Counted from the first letter of the stretch, positions 35,912 through 45,175 are shown. The stretch is 64,000 bases of DNA from Antricoccus suffuscus (GCF_003003235.1 NZ_PVUE01000019.1:1-64000); one strand, 5' to 3'. Made by a program: numbers and translations. Notes: generated from the sequence alone by a model not told the origin.

Positions 35912-36877
35912 ATGGAACTTGTCACGATCGACGACATCCGGCAGGCGGCAAAACGGATCGAAGGGGACGTCGTACGCACCTCGTTGGTGCCGATCGACGG
36001 AACCGTAGACCGCACGCTGTGGGTGAAACCGGAAAGCCTGCAGCCCATTGGCGCTTTCAAGCTGCGCGGAGCGAGCAACGCGGTCGCCCAGGCCGTCGGG
36101 CGGACATCCACCGTCATCACCCACTCCAGCGGCAACCACGGGCAGGCCATAGCGATGGCCGCCGCCGCACACGGGCTGCGCGCGATCGTGGTGATCCCAG
36201 ACGATGCACCGCAGATCAAGATCGACGCCGTGCGAGCCCGCGGCGCCCAGATCGTCCTCGTGCCCGGCGAAGAGCGAGCCTCGCGGGTCGAGCAGCTCGC
36301 CGCGCAGAAGGGTGCGCTGGTTATTGCGCCGTACGACGATCACGACGTGATCGCCGGGCAGGGGACCGTCGGCCTGGAGATCGCCGAGGACCTGCCGGAG
36401 CTACCCGGCGGGGCCACCGTCCTGGTCCCGGTCGGTGGTGGCGGCCTGCTGTCGGGAGTGAGCACGGCGCTCGCGGCGCTGCGCCCGGATGTCCGGGTCG
36501 TCGGCGTCGAACCGGAGTTAGCCGGTGACGCGGCCGAAAGCTTCCACCGGCACACACTGATTCGCTGGCCACGTTCGCGGACTGCCCGCACCATCGCCGA
36601 CGGGCTGCGCTCAGACCTCGCCGATCGCACCTTCGCGCACATCGAGAAGTACGTCTCGGACATCGTGACCGTGACCGAGGAACAGATCATCGAGGCGTGC
36701 CGATTCCTCTACCGCCGGGGGCGGCTGGTCACCGAGCCGAGCGGGGCGGTGGCCACGGCGGGGTTCTTCGCGCACCCGCAGGTCGTTGGCGACCGAGCCG
36801 TCGCGGTCATTTCCGGCGGCAACGTCGACCCGCACTGGTACGCCGAGAATGTCGTCACGTCTTCGGCACCGCGTTAG
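35912..36877 (+). CDS. threonine/serine dehydratase
   Basis: A 321-residue fold-type II PLP enzyme that deaminates threonine or serine. The PLP Lys50 is in GAFKLRGASNA. The SSGNHGQA phosphate-binding region and the VPVGGGGLLSG glycine loop are present. There is no C-terminal ACT domain, so it is the catabolic or unregulated type, not full IlvA. The AsnC-type regulator gene is immediately upstream. A role in amino-acid catabolism is inferred. Confidence 0.92.
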   Translation: MELVTIDDIRQAAKRIEGDVVRTSLVPIDGTVDRTLWVKPESLQPIGAFKLRGASNAVAQAVGRTSTVITHSSGNHGQAIAMAAAAHGLRAIVVIPDDAPQIKIDAVRARGAQIVLVPGEERASRVEQLAAQKGALVIAPYDDHDVIAGQGTVGLEIAEDLPELPGGATVLVPVGGGGLLSGVSTALAALRPDVRVVGVEPELAGDAAESFHRHTLIRWPRSRTARTIADGLRSDLADRTFAHIEKYVSDIVTVTEEQIIEACRFLYRRGRLVTEPSGAVATAGFFAHPQVVGDRAVAVISGGNVDPHWYAENVVTSSAPR

Positions 36878-36890
36878 GCATTGAGCCATA

Positions 36891-37238
36891 ATGGTCGGCG
36901 TGGCTACCTCAGACTCCGCTTCCGGCGCACCGACTGAAGAAGGCCCCACGCCTGCCGAGAAGCGCGCCGCCGGTAGCGGGACGACCGCGGCCAAACCGGT
37001 CGGCGGGCTGATGGCGGCGTACTTCGTGGGCCGGTTCGGCGTGTTCGTCGTCCTTGTCGTCATCTGCTATCTGGTGCACTTCCGTGGGTTCCCGGGCCTG
37101 ATTGCATCCGCGCTGGTATCGATACCTATTTCGTATTTCCTGTTCCGCGGCTGGCGCGTCGAACTCGCGCAGCGGATGGCCGTAAAACAGGAGCAGAAGC
37201 TGCGGTTCAAGGAAGAGTTCAAGACCGCGACCGACTAG
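36891..37238 (+). CDS. DUF4229 membrane protein
   Basis: A 115-residue protein. A Ser/Pro/Ala-rich N-terminus precedes two TMs (about residues 44-64 and 67-86), and a basic C-terminal tail has QRMAVKQEQKLRFKEEFK. The pattern GRFGVFVVLVVICYLV...FLFRGWR matches the actinobacterial DUF4229 family as I recall it. Function unknown. It is separated from the histidine kinase gene by 71 bases. A start six bases in (ATGxxxGTG) cannot be excluded. Confidence 0.82.
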   Translation: MVGVATSDSASGAPTEEGPTPAEKRAAGSGTTAAKPVGGLMAAYFVGRFGVFVVLVVICYLVHFRGFPGLIASALVSIPISYFLFRGWRVELAQRMAVKQEQKLRFKEEFKTATD

Positions 37239-37309
37239 CGGTAGACCTAACTCCACCAAGAGCGCTGTCCCTAGAACTATCGCGTCGTACCGCTGCGCCG
37301 GTTAGCGTT

Positions 37310-38509
37310 GTGGACGTGACTCAAGTAGCGCACCCCCGCATCTCGCCCTCATGGGAACAACACCTGCGGTATTCCGCTACGGCGGCCTGCTACCTCGTGC
37401 TCGTGATACCGGCGTTCGCCTTGTTCCTGGTAGTGGCGATTTCGATACCGCTTGTCCTCATCACGGCCGGCGTTTTCGTGCTCGCGTTCGCCGTGCCCCT
37501 AACGCGACGGTTGACCGACCTGCATCGTCGGCTGGCCGGCGAAATTCTCGGCGCCCGGATCGAGTCGCCGTACCGGTCGACCGAAGGCATGGGCGCGTTC
37601 TCGAGAATGGCATCCTGCGCCAGCGACCCGGCGCGGTGGCGCGACTTCGCGTTTTTGTTTGTTTCCGCGACGGCTGGGTTCGCCTTGGCGATCCTCACCA
37701 TTATCTGGCTGCCGGCGACGATCTGGTATCTGATCGCCCCCATCGTGACGTTCGGCAACTTCTGGTACTGGCTGCTGGCGCCGATCTCGTTTCTCATCTG
37801 GTGGTTCGGTACGCCGCTGCTGCTGCAGGTGCTGGCCCTTCTCAGCCGCAGCCTGCTAGGCCCCACTCGGGCGCAACGGCTGGCGGCGCTCGAGTCGTCG
37901 CGCACCGAGACGATCGACCACTCGGCCGCGGAAGTACGACGCATCGAGCGCGACCTACATGACGGGGCCCAGGCCAGGATGGTGTCGGTGGGCATGAGCG
38001 TCGGGCTTGCCTCTGAGCTCGTCCATCGCGACCCCAAGGCCGCGGCCGACCTGCTGGCCGAGGCCGGCGTGATGACCAACGCGGCGCTGGAGGATCTGCG
38101 GATGGTTGTGCGCGGGATCCGTCCGCCGGTGCTCGCCGACCGTGGCCTCGTCGGTGCACTTGAAGCGCTCTCGCTGGACTTGTCGCTACCGGTGACGGTG
38201 ACCGCGGATCTGGTCGGCCGGCCGCCGGACCCCGTCGAGTCGGCGGCATACTTTGCCGCAGCCGAATGCCTCGCCAATGTCGTCAAGCATGCGGACGCCT
38301 CGCAAGCGTGGGTGCGGATCGCTCACGACGGCGCGGCGTTGTGGCTGCAGATCGGAGACGACGGCGTCGGTGGCGCCGACGCGACGCGCGGCACCGGACT
38401 TGCCGGCATCATCCGCAGACTCGACGCCTTCGACGGCAGAATAGGTATCGACAGTCCGATCGGCGGCCCGACCGTCGTCACCATGGAGGTGCCTTGCGCG
38501 TTGTCCTAG
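37310..38509 (+). CDS. sensor histidine kinase (NarL/DesK type)
   Basis: A 399-residue membrane kinase. Four TM segments within residues 20-190 form a putative-sensor domain. The HisKA_3 dimerisation domain has phospho-acceptor His217 in ERDLHDGAQARM, and the C-terminal HATPase has AAECLANVVKHA and DDGVGG. The GTG at 37310 is used. A GTG two codons later (37316) is seven bases after a TAGCGT -10-like element and could be a leaderless start. It overlaps the response regulator gene by 16 bases. The signal is unknown. Confidence 0.93.
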   Translation: MDVTQVAHPRISPSWEQHLRYSATAACYLVLVIPAFALFLVVAISIPLVLITAGVFVLAFAVPLTRRLTDLHRRLAGEILGARIESPYRSTEGMGAFSRMASCASDPARWRDFAFLFVSATAGFALAILTIIWLPATIWYLIAPIVTFGNFWYWLLAPISFLIWWFGTPLLLQVLALLSRSLLGPTRAQRLAALESSRTETIDHSAAEVRRIERDLHDGAQARMVSVGMSVGLASELVHRDPKAAADLLAEAGVMTNAALEDLRMVVRGIRPPVLADRGLVGALEALSLDLSLPVTVTADLVGRPPDPVESAAYFAAAECLANVVKHADASQAWVRIAHDGAALWLQIGDDGVGGADATRGTGLAGIIRRLDAFDGRIGIDSPIGGPTVVTMEVPCALS

Positions 38510-39135
38510 CCGAGGACCTTGCCCTGCTCAGGGACGGTCTGACGCGAATCTTGCAGGCGTACGGGTACGACGTAGTCGCCGCCGCGGACGATGTCGACGC
38601 ACTCGAAGAAGCGCTGCGCGAGATGAAGCCGGACCTGGCGATTGTCGACGTACGAATGCCGCCGACCTTTACCGATGAGGGCTTGCGGGCGGCGATCGAG
38701 GCGCGCCGCGTGCGACCCGGCCTGCCGGTCCTGGTGCTGAGCCAGTACGTCGAGCAGCTATACGCGCGTGAGCTGCTCGCCTCGGGGGATGGCGCGGTCG
38801 GCTATCTGCTGAAGGACCGGGTTGCCGACGTAGCTACGTTCATCGACGCGGTACGCACGATCTCCGAGGGCGGCACCGTGCTCGACCCTCAGGTAGTCGC
38901 GACGCTGTTGTCGAAGGCGGCGCCCCTGTCCAGACTCACCCCGCGCGAGCGTGAGGTCCTGGGCTTGATGGCAGAGGGCCGCTCGAACGCGGCGATCGCG
39001 TCGCGACTGTTCGTGACCGAAAAGGCGGTCAGCAAACACACCAACAGCATCTTCACCAAGCTCGACCTGCCCGTGGCCTCCGACGACAACCGCCGGGTGC
39101 GCGCCGTACTGACCTACCTCCAGGGCCAGGGCTGA
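38494..39135 (+). CDS. LuxR/NarL-family response regulator
   Basis: A 213-residue response regulator, partner of the preceding kinase. The receiver domain is at residues 1-120, with acidic residues Glu7/Asp8 and phospho-acceptor Asp52 in LAIVDVRMPP. The LuxR-type HTH is at about residues 148-205 (LTPREREVLGLMAEGRSNAA, LFVTEKAVSKHTNSIF). The TTG at 38494 was chosen because it follows GGAGG by four bases and starts the receiver strand (LRVVLAED); longer frames lie inside the kinase gene. Array C begins about 15 bases after its stop. Confidence 0.92.
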   Translation: MRVVLAEDLALLRDGLTRILQAYGYDVVAAADDVDALEEALREMKPDLAIVDVRMPPTFTDEGLRAAIEARRVRPGLPVLVLSQYVEQLYARELLASGDGAVGYLLKDRVADVATFIDAVRTISEGGTVLDPQVVATLLSKAAPLSRLTPREREVLGLMAEGRSNAAIASRLFVTEKAVSKHTNSIFTKLDLPVASDDNRRVRAVLTYLQGQG

Positions 39136-39151
39136 CCGCGAACCCAAACCC

Positions 39152-39256
39152 GCTCATCCGTCACGTATGTCCGCTGATCCGTCGCGAAAGTACGCTGATC
39201 CGTCGCGAAAGTACGCTCATCCGTCGCGAAAATACGCTCATCCGTCACGCCCGCGA
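39152..39256 (-). repeat. five tandem 21-bp repeats, array C
   Basis: On the plus strand ATCCGTC begins at 39156, 39177, 39198, 39219 and 39240, an exact 21-base period. Read on the minus strand each unit is G(T/C)GACGGAT, then (G/C)AGCG, then an A/T-rich end such as TACTTTC. This is the best preserved array of the family. It lies between the convergent response regulator and menE genes. Confidence 0.92.
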
Positions 39257-39333
39257 CGCTCCGGGTGACTTCGGCTTGGCGCGGGGCGACTTGCCGCGGA
39301 TCGCGGGATCTTTGGGAGGGATGCGCTCGTCAG

Positions 39334-40509
39334 TTAGTCGCGTTTCGCGATTGCGAGCGTGACCGCCGCTTTGTGGTCGAGCTTGCCGATGCCCATCCGC
39401 GGAATCGCCGCCACCGTCACGAGCTTTTTCGGTAGCGCCGCAGTAGGAACACGCCCGGTTAGTTCGCGGCGTACCGCATCCAAATCGACGTCGCCGGGCG
39501 CGACGACAAGGGCGGCCACGACCTCGCCCCACTCCACATCCGGTACGCCGACCACGGCCACATCAGTGATGCCGGGAAGCTCGCGCATCGCGGCCTCGAC
39601 CACCGCCGGGGCGACTTTCTCGCCGCCGGTGTTGATCAGATGATCGCTGCGGCCGAGCACCTGGAGCTCGTTGCCGGCCATGGCGCCAACATCCGAAGTC
39701 CGAAATTTCCCTGCTATAAATGGGTTGTCTGCGAGTCGAGCGCCGTGACGGTAGCCGCGGGCAACGACCGGTCCCGCCAGCGTGATCTGCCCAGCCTCAC
39801 CCAGAAGCGTCCGAACCCCGTCGAGCGGTACGCCGTCGTACACGCAACCGCCCGAAGTCTCGCTCATGCCATAGGTCGTGACGATACGGATGTCCAGCGC
39901 GCGGGCCTGAGCGAGCAGCGCGGGGTCGGCCGCCGCGCCGCCGAGCAGGATCGCGTCGTAGGAGGTCAGCGCGATGCGACTGTCCGGGTCGTCGAGCAAC
40001 CGTCGCAGCTGGGTCGGAACCATGGAGACGTAGCGCCGGCCCCCGGTCATCTCATTGGTGGTGCGGGCGAATGCGGCGGGGAAATCGGGGCCGCCGGCGG
40101 GGCATCGCACGGGAGCGGTTCCGGCGAGCGCGGACCGCAAGACGACCTGTACGCCGGCGATGTGCGTCAGCCCCAGGCAGAGGTTCCACTGACCATGGCC
40201 GCCGACCCGGGCTGCCGTTGCCTCACCCGACGCGACGAGGGCCGACCGAGACAGCAGCACGATCTTCGGTACGCCGGTGGACCCGCTGGTGGCGATGCCG
40301 AGCACCGTCGGATCACGGGGGTCGTCTTCACCGGTCTCCAGCGCCGACTCGACCTGCGCGGCCTGTAGGACGCGATCGCCATGGCCGCGGTCATCAGCGG
40401 ACAACGGCAGCAACGCCCCGGCAGGATCGTCGAGTACGCCCGCTACTCGAGCGACGTCGGCCGCGGTCGGCGTACCGCCGAACCAAAGCGGCTCAAGGAA
40501 TCTCGGCAA
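39334..40509 (-). CDS. menE: o-succinylbenzoate-CoA ligase
   Basis: A 391-residue short ANL ligase, the MenE step that activates o-succinylbenzoate. The ATP motif ATSGSTGVPK is at residues 73-82. TYGMSETSGGCVYDG and the C-terminal Lys in MGIGKLDHKAAV are visible. Length and position next to menB identify MenE rather than a general ligase. The start is TTG at 40509, nine bases after the menB stop, with a poor ribosome binding site, so translation is probably coupled to menB. Confidence 0.92.
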   Translation of the reverse strand: MPRFLEPLWFGGTPTAADVARVAGVLDDPAGALLPLSADDRGHGDRVLQAAQVESALETGEDDPRDPTVLGIATSGSTGVPKIVLLSRSALVASGEATAARVGGHGQWNLCLGLTHIAGVQVVLRSALAGTAPVRCPAGGPDFPAAFARTTNEMTGGRRYVSMVPTQLRRLLDDPDSRIALTSYDAILLGGAAADPALLAQARALDIRIVTTYGMSETSGGCVYDGVPLDGVRTLLGEAGQITLAGPVVARGYRHGARLADNPFIAGKFRTSDVGAMAGNELQVLGRSDHLINTGGEKVAPAVVEAAMRELPGITDVAVVGVPDVEWGEVVAALVVAPGDVDLDAVRRELTGRVPTAALPKKLVTVAAIPRMGIGKLDHKAAVTLAIAKRD

Positions 40510-40518
40510 TATCGTGGC

Positions 40519-41436
40519 CTAGAAGTGATACGGGAAGGCGGACCAGTTGGGATCGCGCTTCTCCAAGAACGAGTCACGCCCCTCGGCAGCCTCATCGGTC
40601 ATGTAGCCCAGTCGGGTCGCCTCGCCGGCAAAGACCTGCTGGCCCATCAGCCCGTCGTCGATCATGTTGAAGGCAAACTTGAGCATGCGCTGCGAAGTGG
40701 GGGACTTGCGGGTGATCTCGCGGCCCCACTCGAGCGCGACCTTCTCGAGATCGGCGTGCGGCACGACCTTGTTGACCATGCCCATCTCGCGGGCTTCCTG
40801 TGCGCTGTATTCGTTACCGAGGAAGAAGATCTCGCGAGCGAACTTCTGGCCCACCTGCCGGGCGAGGTACGCCGAACCGTATCCGGCGTCGTACGAACCG
40901 ACATCGGCGTCGGTCTGCTTGAAGCGCGCGTGTTCCGCACTGGCGATCGTCAGGTCGCACACGACGTGCAGGCTGTGGCCGCCGCCGGCCGCCCAGCCGT
41001 TGACGACGCAGATCACGACCTTGGACATCGTGCGGATGAGGCGTTGGACCTCGAGGATGTGCAGGCGACCTGCGCGGGACGGATCGATCGAGTCGGACGT
41101 GTCGCCCTCGGCGTACTTGTAGCCGTCCTTGCCGCGGATGCGCTGGTCACCGCCGGAGCAGAACGCCCGTCCGCCGTCCTTAGGCGACGGCCCATTGCCG
41201 GTCAGCAGTACGGCGCCGACATCGGTGGACATGCGCGCGTGATCGAGCGCGCGGTAGAGCTCATCGACGGTGGCCGGCCGAAACGCGTTGCGCACTTCCG
41301 GTCGGTCGAAGGCGATGCGCACGACGCCGCGCGACTTGGCCTCCTCGTCGCCGACGCTGCGGTGATAGGTGATGTCGTTGAAGTCGAAGCCCGCGACAGG
41401 CTCCCAGGCGCTGGAGTCGAAGATTTCAGAAGTCAC
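40519..41436 (-). CDS. menB: 1,4-dihydroxy-2-naphthoyl-CoA synthase
   Basis: A 305-residue crotonase-fold enzyme that cyclises o-succinylbenzoyl-CoA. MenB hallmarks are FCSGGDQRIRG, NGWAAGGGHSLHVVCDL and DADVGSYDAGYGSAYLARQVG. The start is GTG at 41436. It precedes menE on the same strand. The divergent upstream gene is a second, different crotonase, with one 21-bp family unit in the gap between them. Confidence 0.95.
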   Translation of the reverse strand: MTSEIFDSSAWEPVAGFDFNDITYHRSVGDEEAKSRGVVRIAFDRPEVRNAFRPATVDELYRALDHARMSTDVGAVLLTGNGPSPKDGGRAFCSGGDQRIRGKDGYKYAEGDTSDSIDPSRAGRLHILEVQRLIRTMSKVVICVVNGWAAGGGHSLHVVCDLTIASAEHARFKQTDADVGSYDAGYGSAYLARQVGQKFAREIFFLGNEYSAQEAREMGMVNKVVPHADLEKVALEWGREITRKSPTSQRMLKFAFNMIDDGLMGQQVFAGEATRLGYMTDEAAEGRDSFLEKRDPNWSAFPYHF

Positions 41437-41458
41437 CGCCCGAGTCTATGAGACCGCC

Positions 41459-41479
41459 GATCCGTCACGGTCGCGCGCC
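41459..41479 (-). repeat. single 21-bp family unit (E)
   Basis: GATCCGTCACGGTC here contains the family core GTGACGGATC on the minus strand. A weaker TCGTCACGAC follows about 40 bases downstream, roughly two periods away. The site lies in the divergent menB/enoyl-CoA hydratase gap. It may be a relic of a longer array. Confidence 0.45.
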
Positions 41480-41579
41480 TCCGGGATGGTTTGTGTCGCA
41501 TCGTCACGACCAAATCAGCCCCAGAACGGTCTGTGGGATAGTCACCGTCAACTAGTCGCAGCCAAACCCGGGAGACAGT

Positions 41580-42380
41580 ATGAGTAAGCCGCAGGAAGTC
41601 CTGTATGAAGTGTCCGAACACATCGCGACGATCACGCTCAACGCGCCCGAGCGGATGAATACGATCTCTGGCCCAATGCTCAACCAGCTGACCGAGCGAC
41701 TGCTCGAGGCCAATCAGGACAAGGATGTGCGCTGCGTGATCCTGACTGGCGCGGGGCGGGCCTTTTGCGCCGGGCTCGATCTGCGCCCGGAATCCGGAGG
41801 AGTGTCGGGACTCTCTAGCTCAAGTGATAGCGTTTCGCCCTCGCTCGACCTGCGTAATACGCCTCCGACCGTCCTTTTTGACATGGATACACCAGTTATT
41901 GCAGCGATCAATGGCGGCGCGGCCGGTTACGGCATGGACACCGCGCTTGGCTGTGACATCCGCCTGATGGGCGCGTCGGGCAAGCTCGCCGCCGCCTTCA
42001 CCAAGCGGGGGCTGGTGCCGGAGTCCGGCGGGACGTGGTTCCTGCCGCGACTCATCGGCTGGTCCAAGGCATCGGAGCTAATCTTCACCGGCCGGACGCT
42101 GAACGCCGAGGAGACCGTGGAGTGGGGGCTTGCCTCCGAAGTGGTCGCCGACGAGGACCTGCAAGCGCGCGCTCGCGAACTGGCCAGGGAGATCGCCGGT
42201 AACGCGCCGCTGGCGGTTCAGGCAGCCAAGCGGATGATGCGCATGGGCCAGAACGAGCCATTCGTCGAGCACGTGCATCGTGTCTATCTGCAATTGCTGC
42301 CGTTGATGCGGACCGAGGATCTCAAGGAGGGCATGTTGTCTTTCATGGAGAAGCGCCCGCCAGTCTTCAACGGACGATAG
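41580..42380 (+). CDS. enoyl-CoA hydratase/isomerase family protein
   Basis: A 266-residue crotonase-fold protein distinct from MenB. The oxyanion-hole blocks are GRAFCAGLDL and NGGAAGYGMDTALGCDI, and KRGLVPESGGTWFLPRLIG is the catalytic-Glu region. It is divergent from menB and ends seven bases before menC, so it travels with the menaquinone genes. A direct role in that pathway is not required by known chemistry; fatty acid oxidation is more likely. Confidence 0.9.
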   Translation: MSKPQEVLYEVSEHIATITLNAPERMNTISGPMLNQLTERLLEANQDKDVRCVILTGAGRAFCAGLDLRPESGGVSGLSSSSDSVSPSLDLRNTPPTVLFDMDTPVIAAINGGAAGYGMDTALGCDIRLMGASGKLAAAFTKRGLVPESGGTWFLPRLIGWSKASELIFTGRTLNAEETVEWGLASEVVADEDLQARARELAREIAGNAPLAVQAAKRMMRMGQNEPFVEHVHRVYLQLLPLMRTEDLKEGMLSFMEKRPPVFNGR

Positions 42381-42387
42381 ATACCGT

Positions 42388-43359
42388 ATGCGGGTGCCTA
42401 TCACTCGCCCGCCCGACGACGACGTCGTCGTGTATTCGATTCCCATGCGCTCGAAGTTTCGCGGCATCACCGTGCGCGAAGGGATGCTGTGGCGCGGGCC
42501 TGCCGGGTGGACCGAGTTCTCGCCATTCCTCGACTACGACGCTGCACAGTCCGCGCCGTGGCTGCGCGCGGCGGTCGAGCAGGCCACCGAGCCCTATCCG
42601 GCGGCCGTCCGGGACGCCATCGCGGTCAACTGCACCGTCCCGGCTATCCAGCCCGATCGGGCCCGCGAAGTCGTGTTCTCCAGTGGCGGCTGCCGTACGG
42701 CGAAGGTGAAGGTCGCCGAGCCCGGCCAGTCACTTGCCGAGGACTGTTCCCGGGTGGCGGCGGTTCGTGAGGCGCTCGGATCGCGTGGTGCCATTCGGGT
42801 AGACGCCAACGCCAACTGGAGCGTCGAGGAGGCGGTCGAGGCGATCACCGCGCTCGATAAGGCCGCTCGGGGACTGGAGTACGCCGAACAGCCGTGCGCC
42901 TCGGTGGACGACCTCGCGCGGGTACGCCGGAGGGTCGGCGTACGCATCGCCGCCGACGAGTCCATCCGACGAGCCGAGGACCCCTACCTAGTGGCCCGCG
43001 CCGAGGCCGCCGACGTCGCCGTGATCAAGTTGCAGCCGCTCGGCGGAATCGCCGCCACCATGCGGATCGCCGAGCAGATAGGGCTGCCGCTCGTCGTATC
43101 TTCGGCGCTCGAGACCTCGGTCGGTATTGGCGCCTCGATCGCGCTCGCCGCGGCACTGCCTGACTTGCCCTTTGCGTGCGGGCTCAACACCACGAAGCTG
43201 CTCGTCGACGACTCGGCGACCGAGTCGCTTGCGGCGGTAGCGGGCTATATCGGCGTGCCGACAAAACGGCTCGTGCCGGACAATCTCGATGCAATACGCG
43301 CCCCGGCGCAGGTGCGGCAACGCTGGCTGACGCGGCTGGCCGAGGTGAGCGCCCAGTGA
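42388..43359 (+). CDS. menC: o-succinylbenzoate synthase
   Basis: A 323-residue enolase-superfamily enzyme that dehydrates SHCHC to o-succinylbenzoate. The catalytic residues are recognisable: Lys pair in AKVKVAE, metal Asp in VDANANW, Glu in EYAEQP, Asp/Glu in AADES and Lys in VIKLQPLGG. The first 15 residues before VVYSIPMRSKFRGI are variable, so a later start is possible. Its stop overlaps the menD GTG (GTGA). Confidence 0.93.
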   Translation: MRVPITRPPDDDVVVYSIPMRSKFRGITVREGMLWRGPAGWTEFSPFLDYDAAQSAPWLRAAVEQATEPYPAAVRDAIAVNCTVPAIQPDRAREVVFSSGGCRTAKVKVAEPGQSLAEDCSRVAAVREALGSRGAIRVDANANWSVEEAVEAITALDKAARGLEYAEQPCASVDDLARVRRRVGVRIAADESIRRAEDPYLVARAEAADVAVIKLQPLGGIAATMRIAEQIGLPLVVSSALETSVGIGASIALAAALPDLPFACGLNTTKLLVDDSATESLAAVAGYIGVPTKRLVPDNLDAIRAPAQVRQRWLTRLAEVSAQ

Positions 43360-45083
43360 CCGCGGACCGCGGACCGGCCAACGACGCAACCGCGTGCGCC
43401 ACCGTCATCATCGACGAGCTCGTCCGGGGCGGCGTGCGCGAGTTCGTCATGTCGCCGGGGTCGCGCAACGCGCCGCTGTCCTTCGCGCTGCTGGAGGCAC
43501 AGGACGCGGGCCGACTGCGGATCCACGTGCGCATCGACGAACGTTCGGCCGCATTTCTCGCGCTCGGGCTGGCTAAAGCAACAGGTACGCCGACGGCCCT
43601 CATGTGCACGTCGGGTACGGCGCTTGCCAACTTCCATCCGGCGATCGTCGAGGCCGACATGTCCGGCACGCCGCTGGTGGTAGTCAGCGCTAACCGGCCG
43701 CAGAGTCTCTGGGGCACCGGCGCCAACCAGACCATCGACCAGGTCGGCATCTTCGGCCGCGCGACACGCGACGTCGTACACCTGCCCGCCGTGGGCGGAC
43801 CGCCGGCGAATGCGCTGTGGCGCTCGCGGGTGTGTCGCATCCTGGCCGCGGCGACGGGGACCGTTGGGCGGCCGGGCCCGGTGCAGCTGGACGTCGGGTT
43901 TGCCGAGCCACTCACGCCGTCGTACGACGAGTCACCGAGTCAATACCCCGGCCGCGCCAATGGGGAGCCGTGGACGGCAGTGATTGCCGCGCCACGGATC
44001 GAAGGTGAGATCAGCCCGCCCCGACGTACCCTGGTCTTCGTCGGCGAGACGTCTACTTCCCTTGCCGCGTCGGCGGTCTCGTCGGCATGCGAAGCAGGCT
44101 TCCCGGTGCACGTAGAAGCCGGTACGTCGCTCGCGGCCGCGCAGAGGGGCTGCCTCGATGCCGGTTCGTGGTTGCTCGCGGACGAGAAGTTCCTCGATGA
44201 CTACCGGCCGGACCACGTCGTCATCGTCGGACGGCCGACCCTCGCCCGGTCGATCGGCAAGCTCACCTCGCGCCCGCGGGTCGGGGTGAGCGTGATCAGC
44301 GATCACGGCGAATGGTCGGACCCAACGGGGAAGGCGAGTACGACGCTGGTCATCGACACCGTGCGTATCAGTGGCACCGTGGACACGGAGTTCGCGACCG
44401 CCTGGCGCGACGCGGATCGGCGAGCGACTGGCGCCGTGCGCGCCCTCGACGCAGGCGAGTTGGACGGCGGCGTGCTGGATGCGGGCGAGGTCGCGGCCGT
44501 TGTCACTGGTGCGGGTGCCGACGTACTCCTCGTTGCATCGTCCAACCCGATCCGAGATGTCGACCTTCGCGCGCAACGTCGCGCAGCCAACGTAGTCGTC
44601 AACCGTGGTGCGGCCGGAATCGACGGCCTCGTCTCGACCGCGATTGGTGTCGCCCTGTCGGTGACTGACGCGCGACTGCCTGCACCGCAGGCGAAGGCGG
44701 TCGCATTGCTCGGTGATCTCGCGCTTCTGCATGACAGCAACGGGCTGGTGATTGGTCCCGATGAACCACGGCCCAGGCTCACCATCGTGGTCGTCAACAA
44801 TGACGGCGGCGCCATCTTCGCCAGCCTTGAGCAAGGCGCGCCAGAGTATGCCGCGCAGTTCGAGCGGATCTTCGGCACGCCGCACGGCGTGGACATCGCG
44901 TCGCTGTGCGCGGCCACCGGCACGACGTACGTCGAGGCGAAGAGCGCAAGCGAGCTGGCCTTGTTGTTGGCACAGGACCCGGCGGGGATCCGGGTCATCG
45001 AGGTCAAACTGGACCGGGCGGAGGAGCGTCGCCGCCGGCTCGACCATGCGGAGGCCGTCAGCAGGGCAATCCACGCACGCTAA
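43356..45083 (+). CDS. menD: SEPHCHC synthase
   Basis: A 575-residue thiamine-diphosphate enzyme that adds 2-oxoglutarate to isochorismate. The N-terminal Glu site is near VREFVMSPGSRNAPLSFALL. LMCTSGTALANFHPA and the C-terminal ThDP motif GDLALLHDSNGL with VVVNNDGGAIF follow. The GTG at 43356 overlaps menC and starts the conserved region at once. A hairpin 63 bases after the stop may end the transcript. Confidence 0.95.
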   Translation: MTADRGPANDATACATVIIDELVRGGVREFVMSPGSRNAPLSFALLEAQDAGRLRIHVRIDERSAAFLALGLAKATGTPTALMCTSGTALANFHPAIVEADMSGTPLVVVSANRPQSLWGTGANQTIDQVGIFGRATRDVVHLPAVGGPPANALWRSRVCRILAAATGTVGRPGPVQLDVGFAEPLTPSYDESPSQYPGRANGEPWTAVIAAPRIEGEISPPRRTLVFVGETSTSLAASAVSSACEAGFPVHVEAGTSLAAAQRGCLDAGSWLLADEKFLDDYRPDHVVIVGRPTLARSIGKLTSRPRVGVSVISDHGEWSDPTGKASTTLVIDTVRISGTVDTEFATAWRDADRRATGAVRALDAGELDGGVLDAGEVAAVVTGAGADVLLVASSNPIRDVDLRAQRRAANVVVNRGAAGIDGLVSTAIGVALSVTDARLPAPQAKAVALLGDLALLHDSNGLVIGPDEPRPRLTIVVVNNDGGAIFASLEQGAPEYAAQFERIFGTPHGVDIASLCAATGTTYVEAKSASELALLLAQDPAGIRVIEVKLDRAEERRRRLDHAEAVSRAIHAR

Positions 45084-45145
45084 CCAACGGGCGCCGACCC
45101 ACCACCGCTAGCCCACGTGTCGGCAGCTAGTCACGCCGGTCTCCC

Positions 45146-45175
45146 GCTTGTCACGTCACACGAGGCGTCACAAGC
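45146..45175. terminator. hairpin downstream of menD
   Basis: GCTTGT (45146-45151) pairs with ACAAGC (45170-45175). After one C-C mismatch, ACGTC pairs with GGCGT (one G-U) around a six-base loop. AGGAGTTTTGG follows, giving a short T-run. It is a plausible intrinsic terminator of the menC-menD unit. The GTCAC-rich sequence also recalls the core of the 21-bp family, so it could be a rearranged relic. Confidence 0.5.

Noticed and set aside
40381-41451. A 356-codon plus-strand frame
   Set aside because: Antisense to menB, which has unmistakable family motifs.
43932-45074. A 380-codon minus-strand frame
   Set aside because: Antisense to menD; no support.
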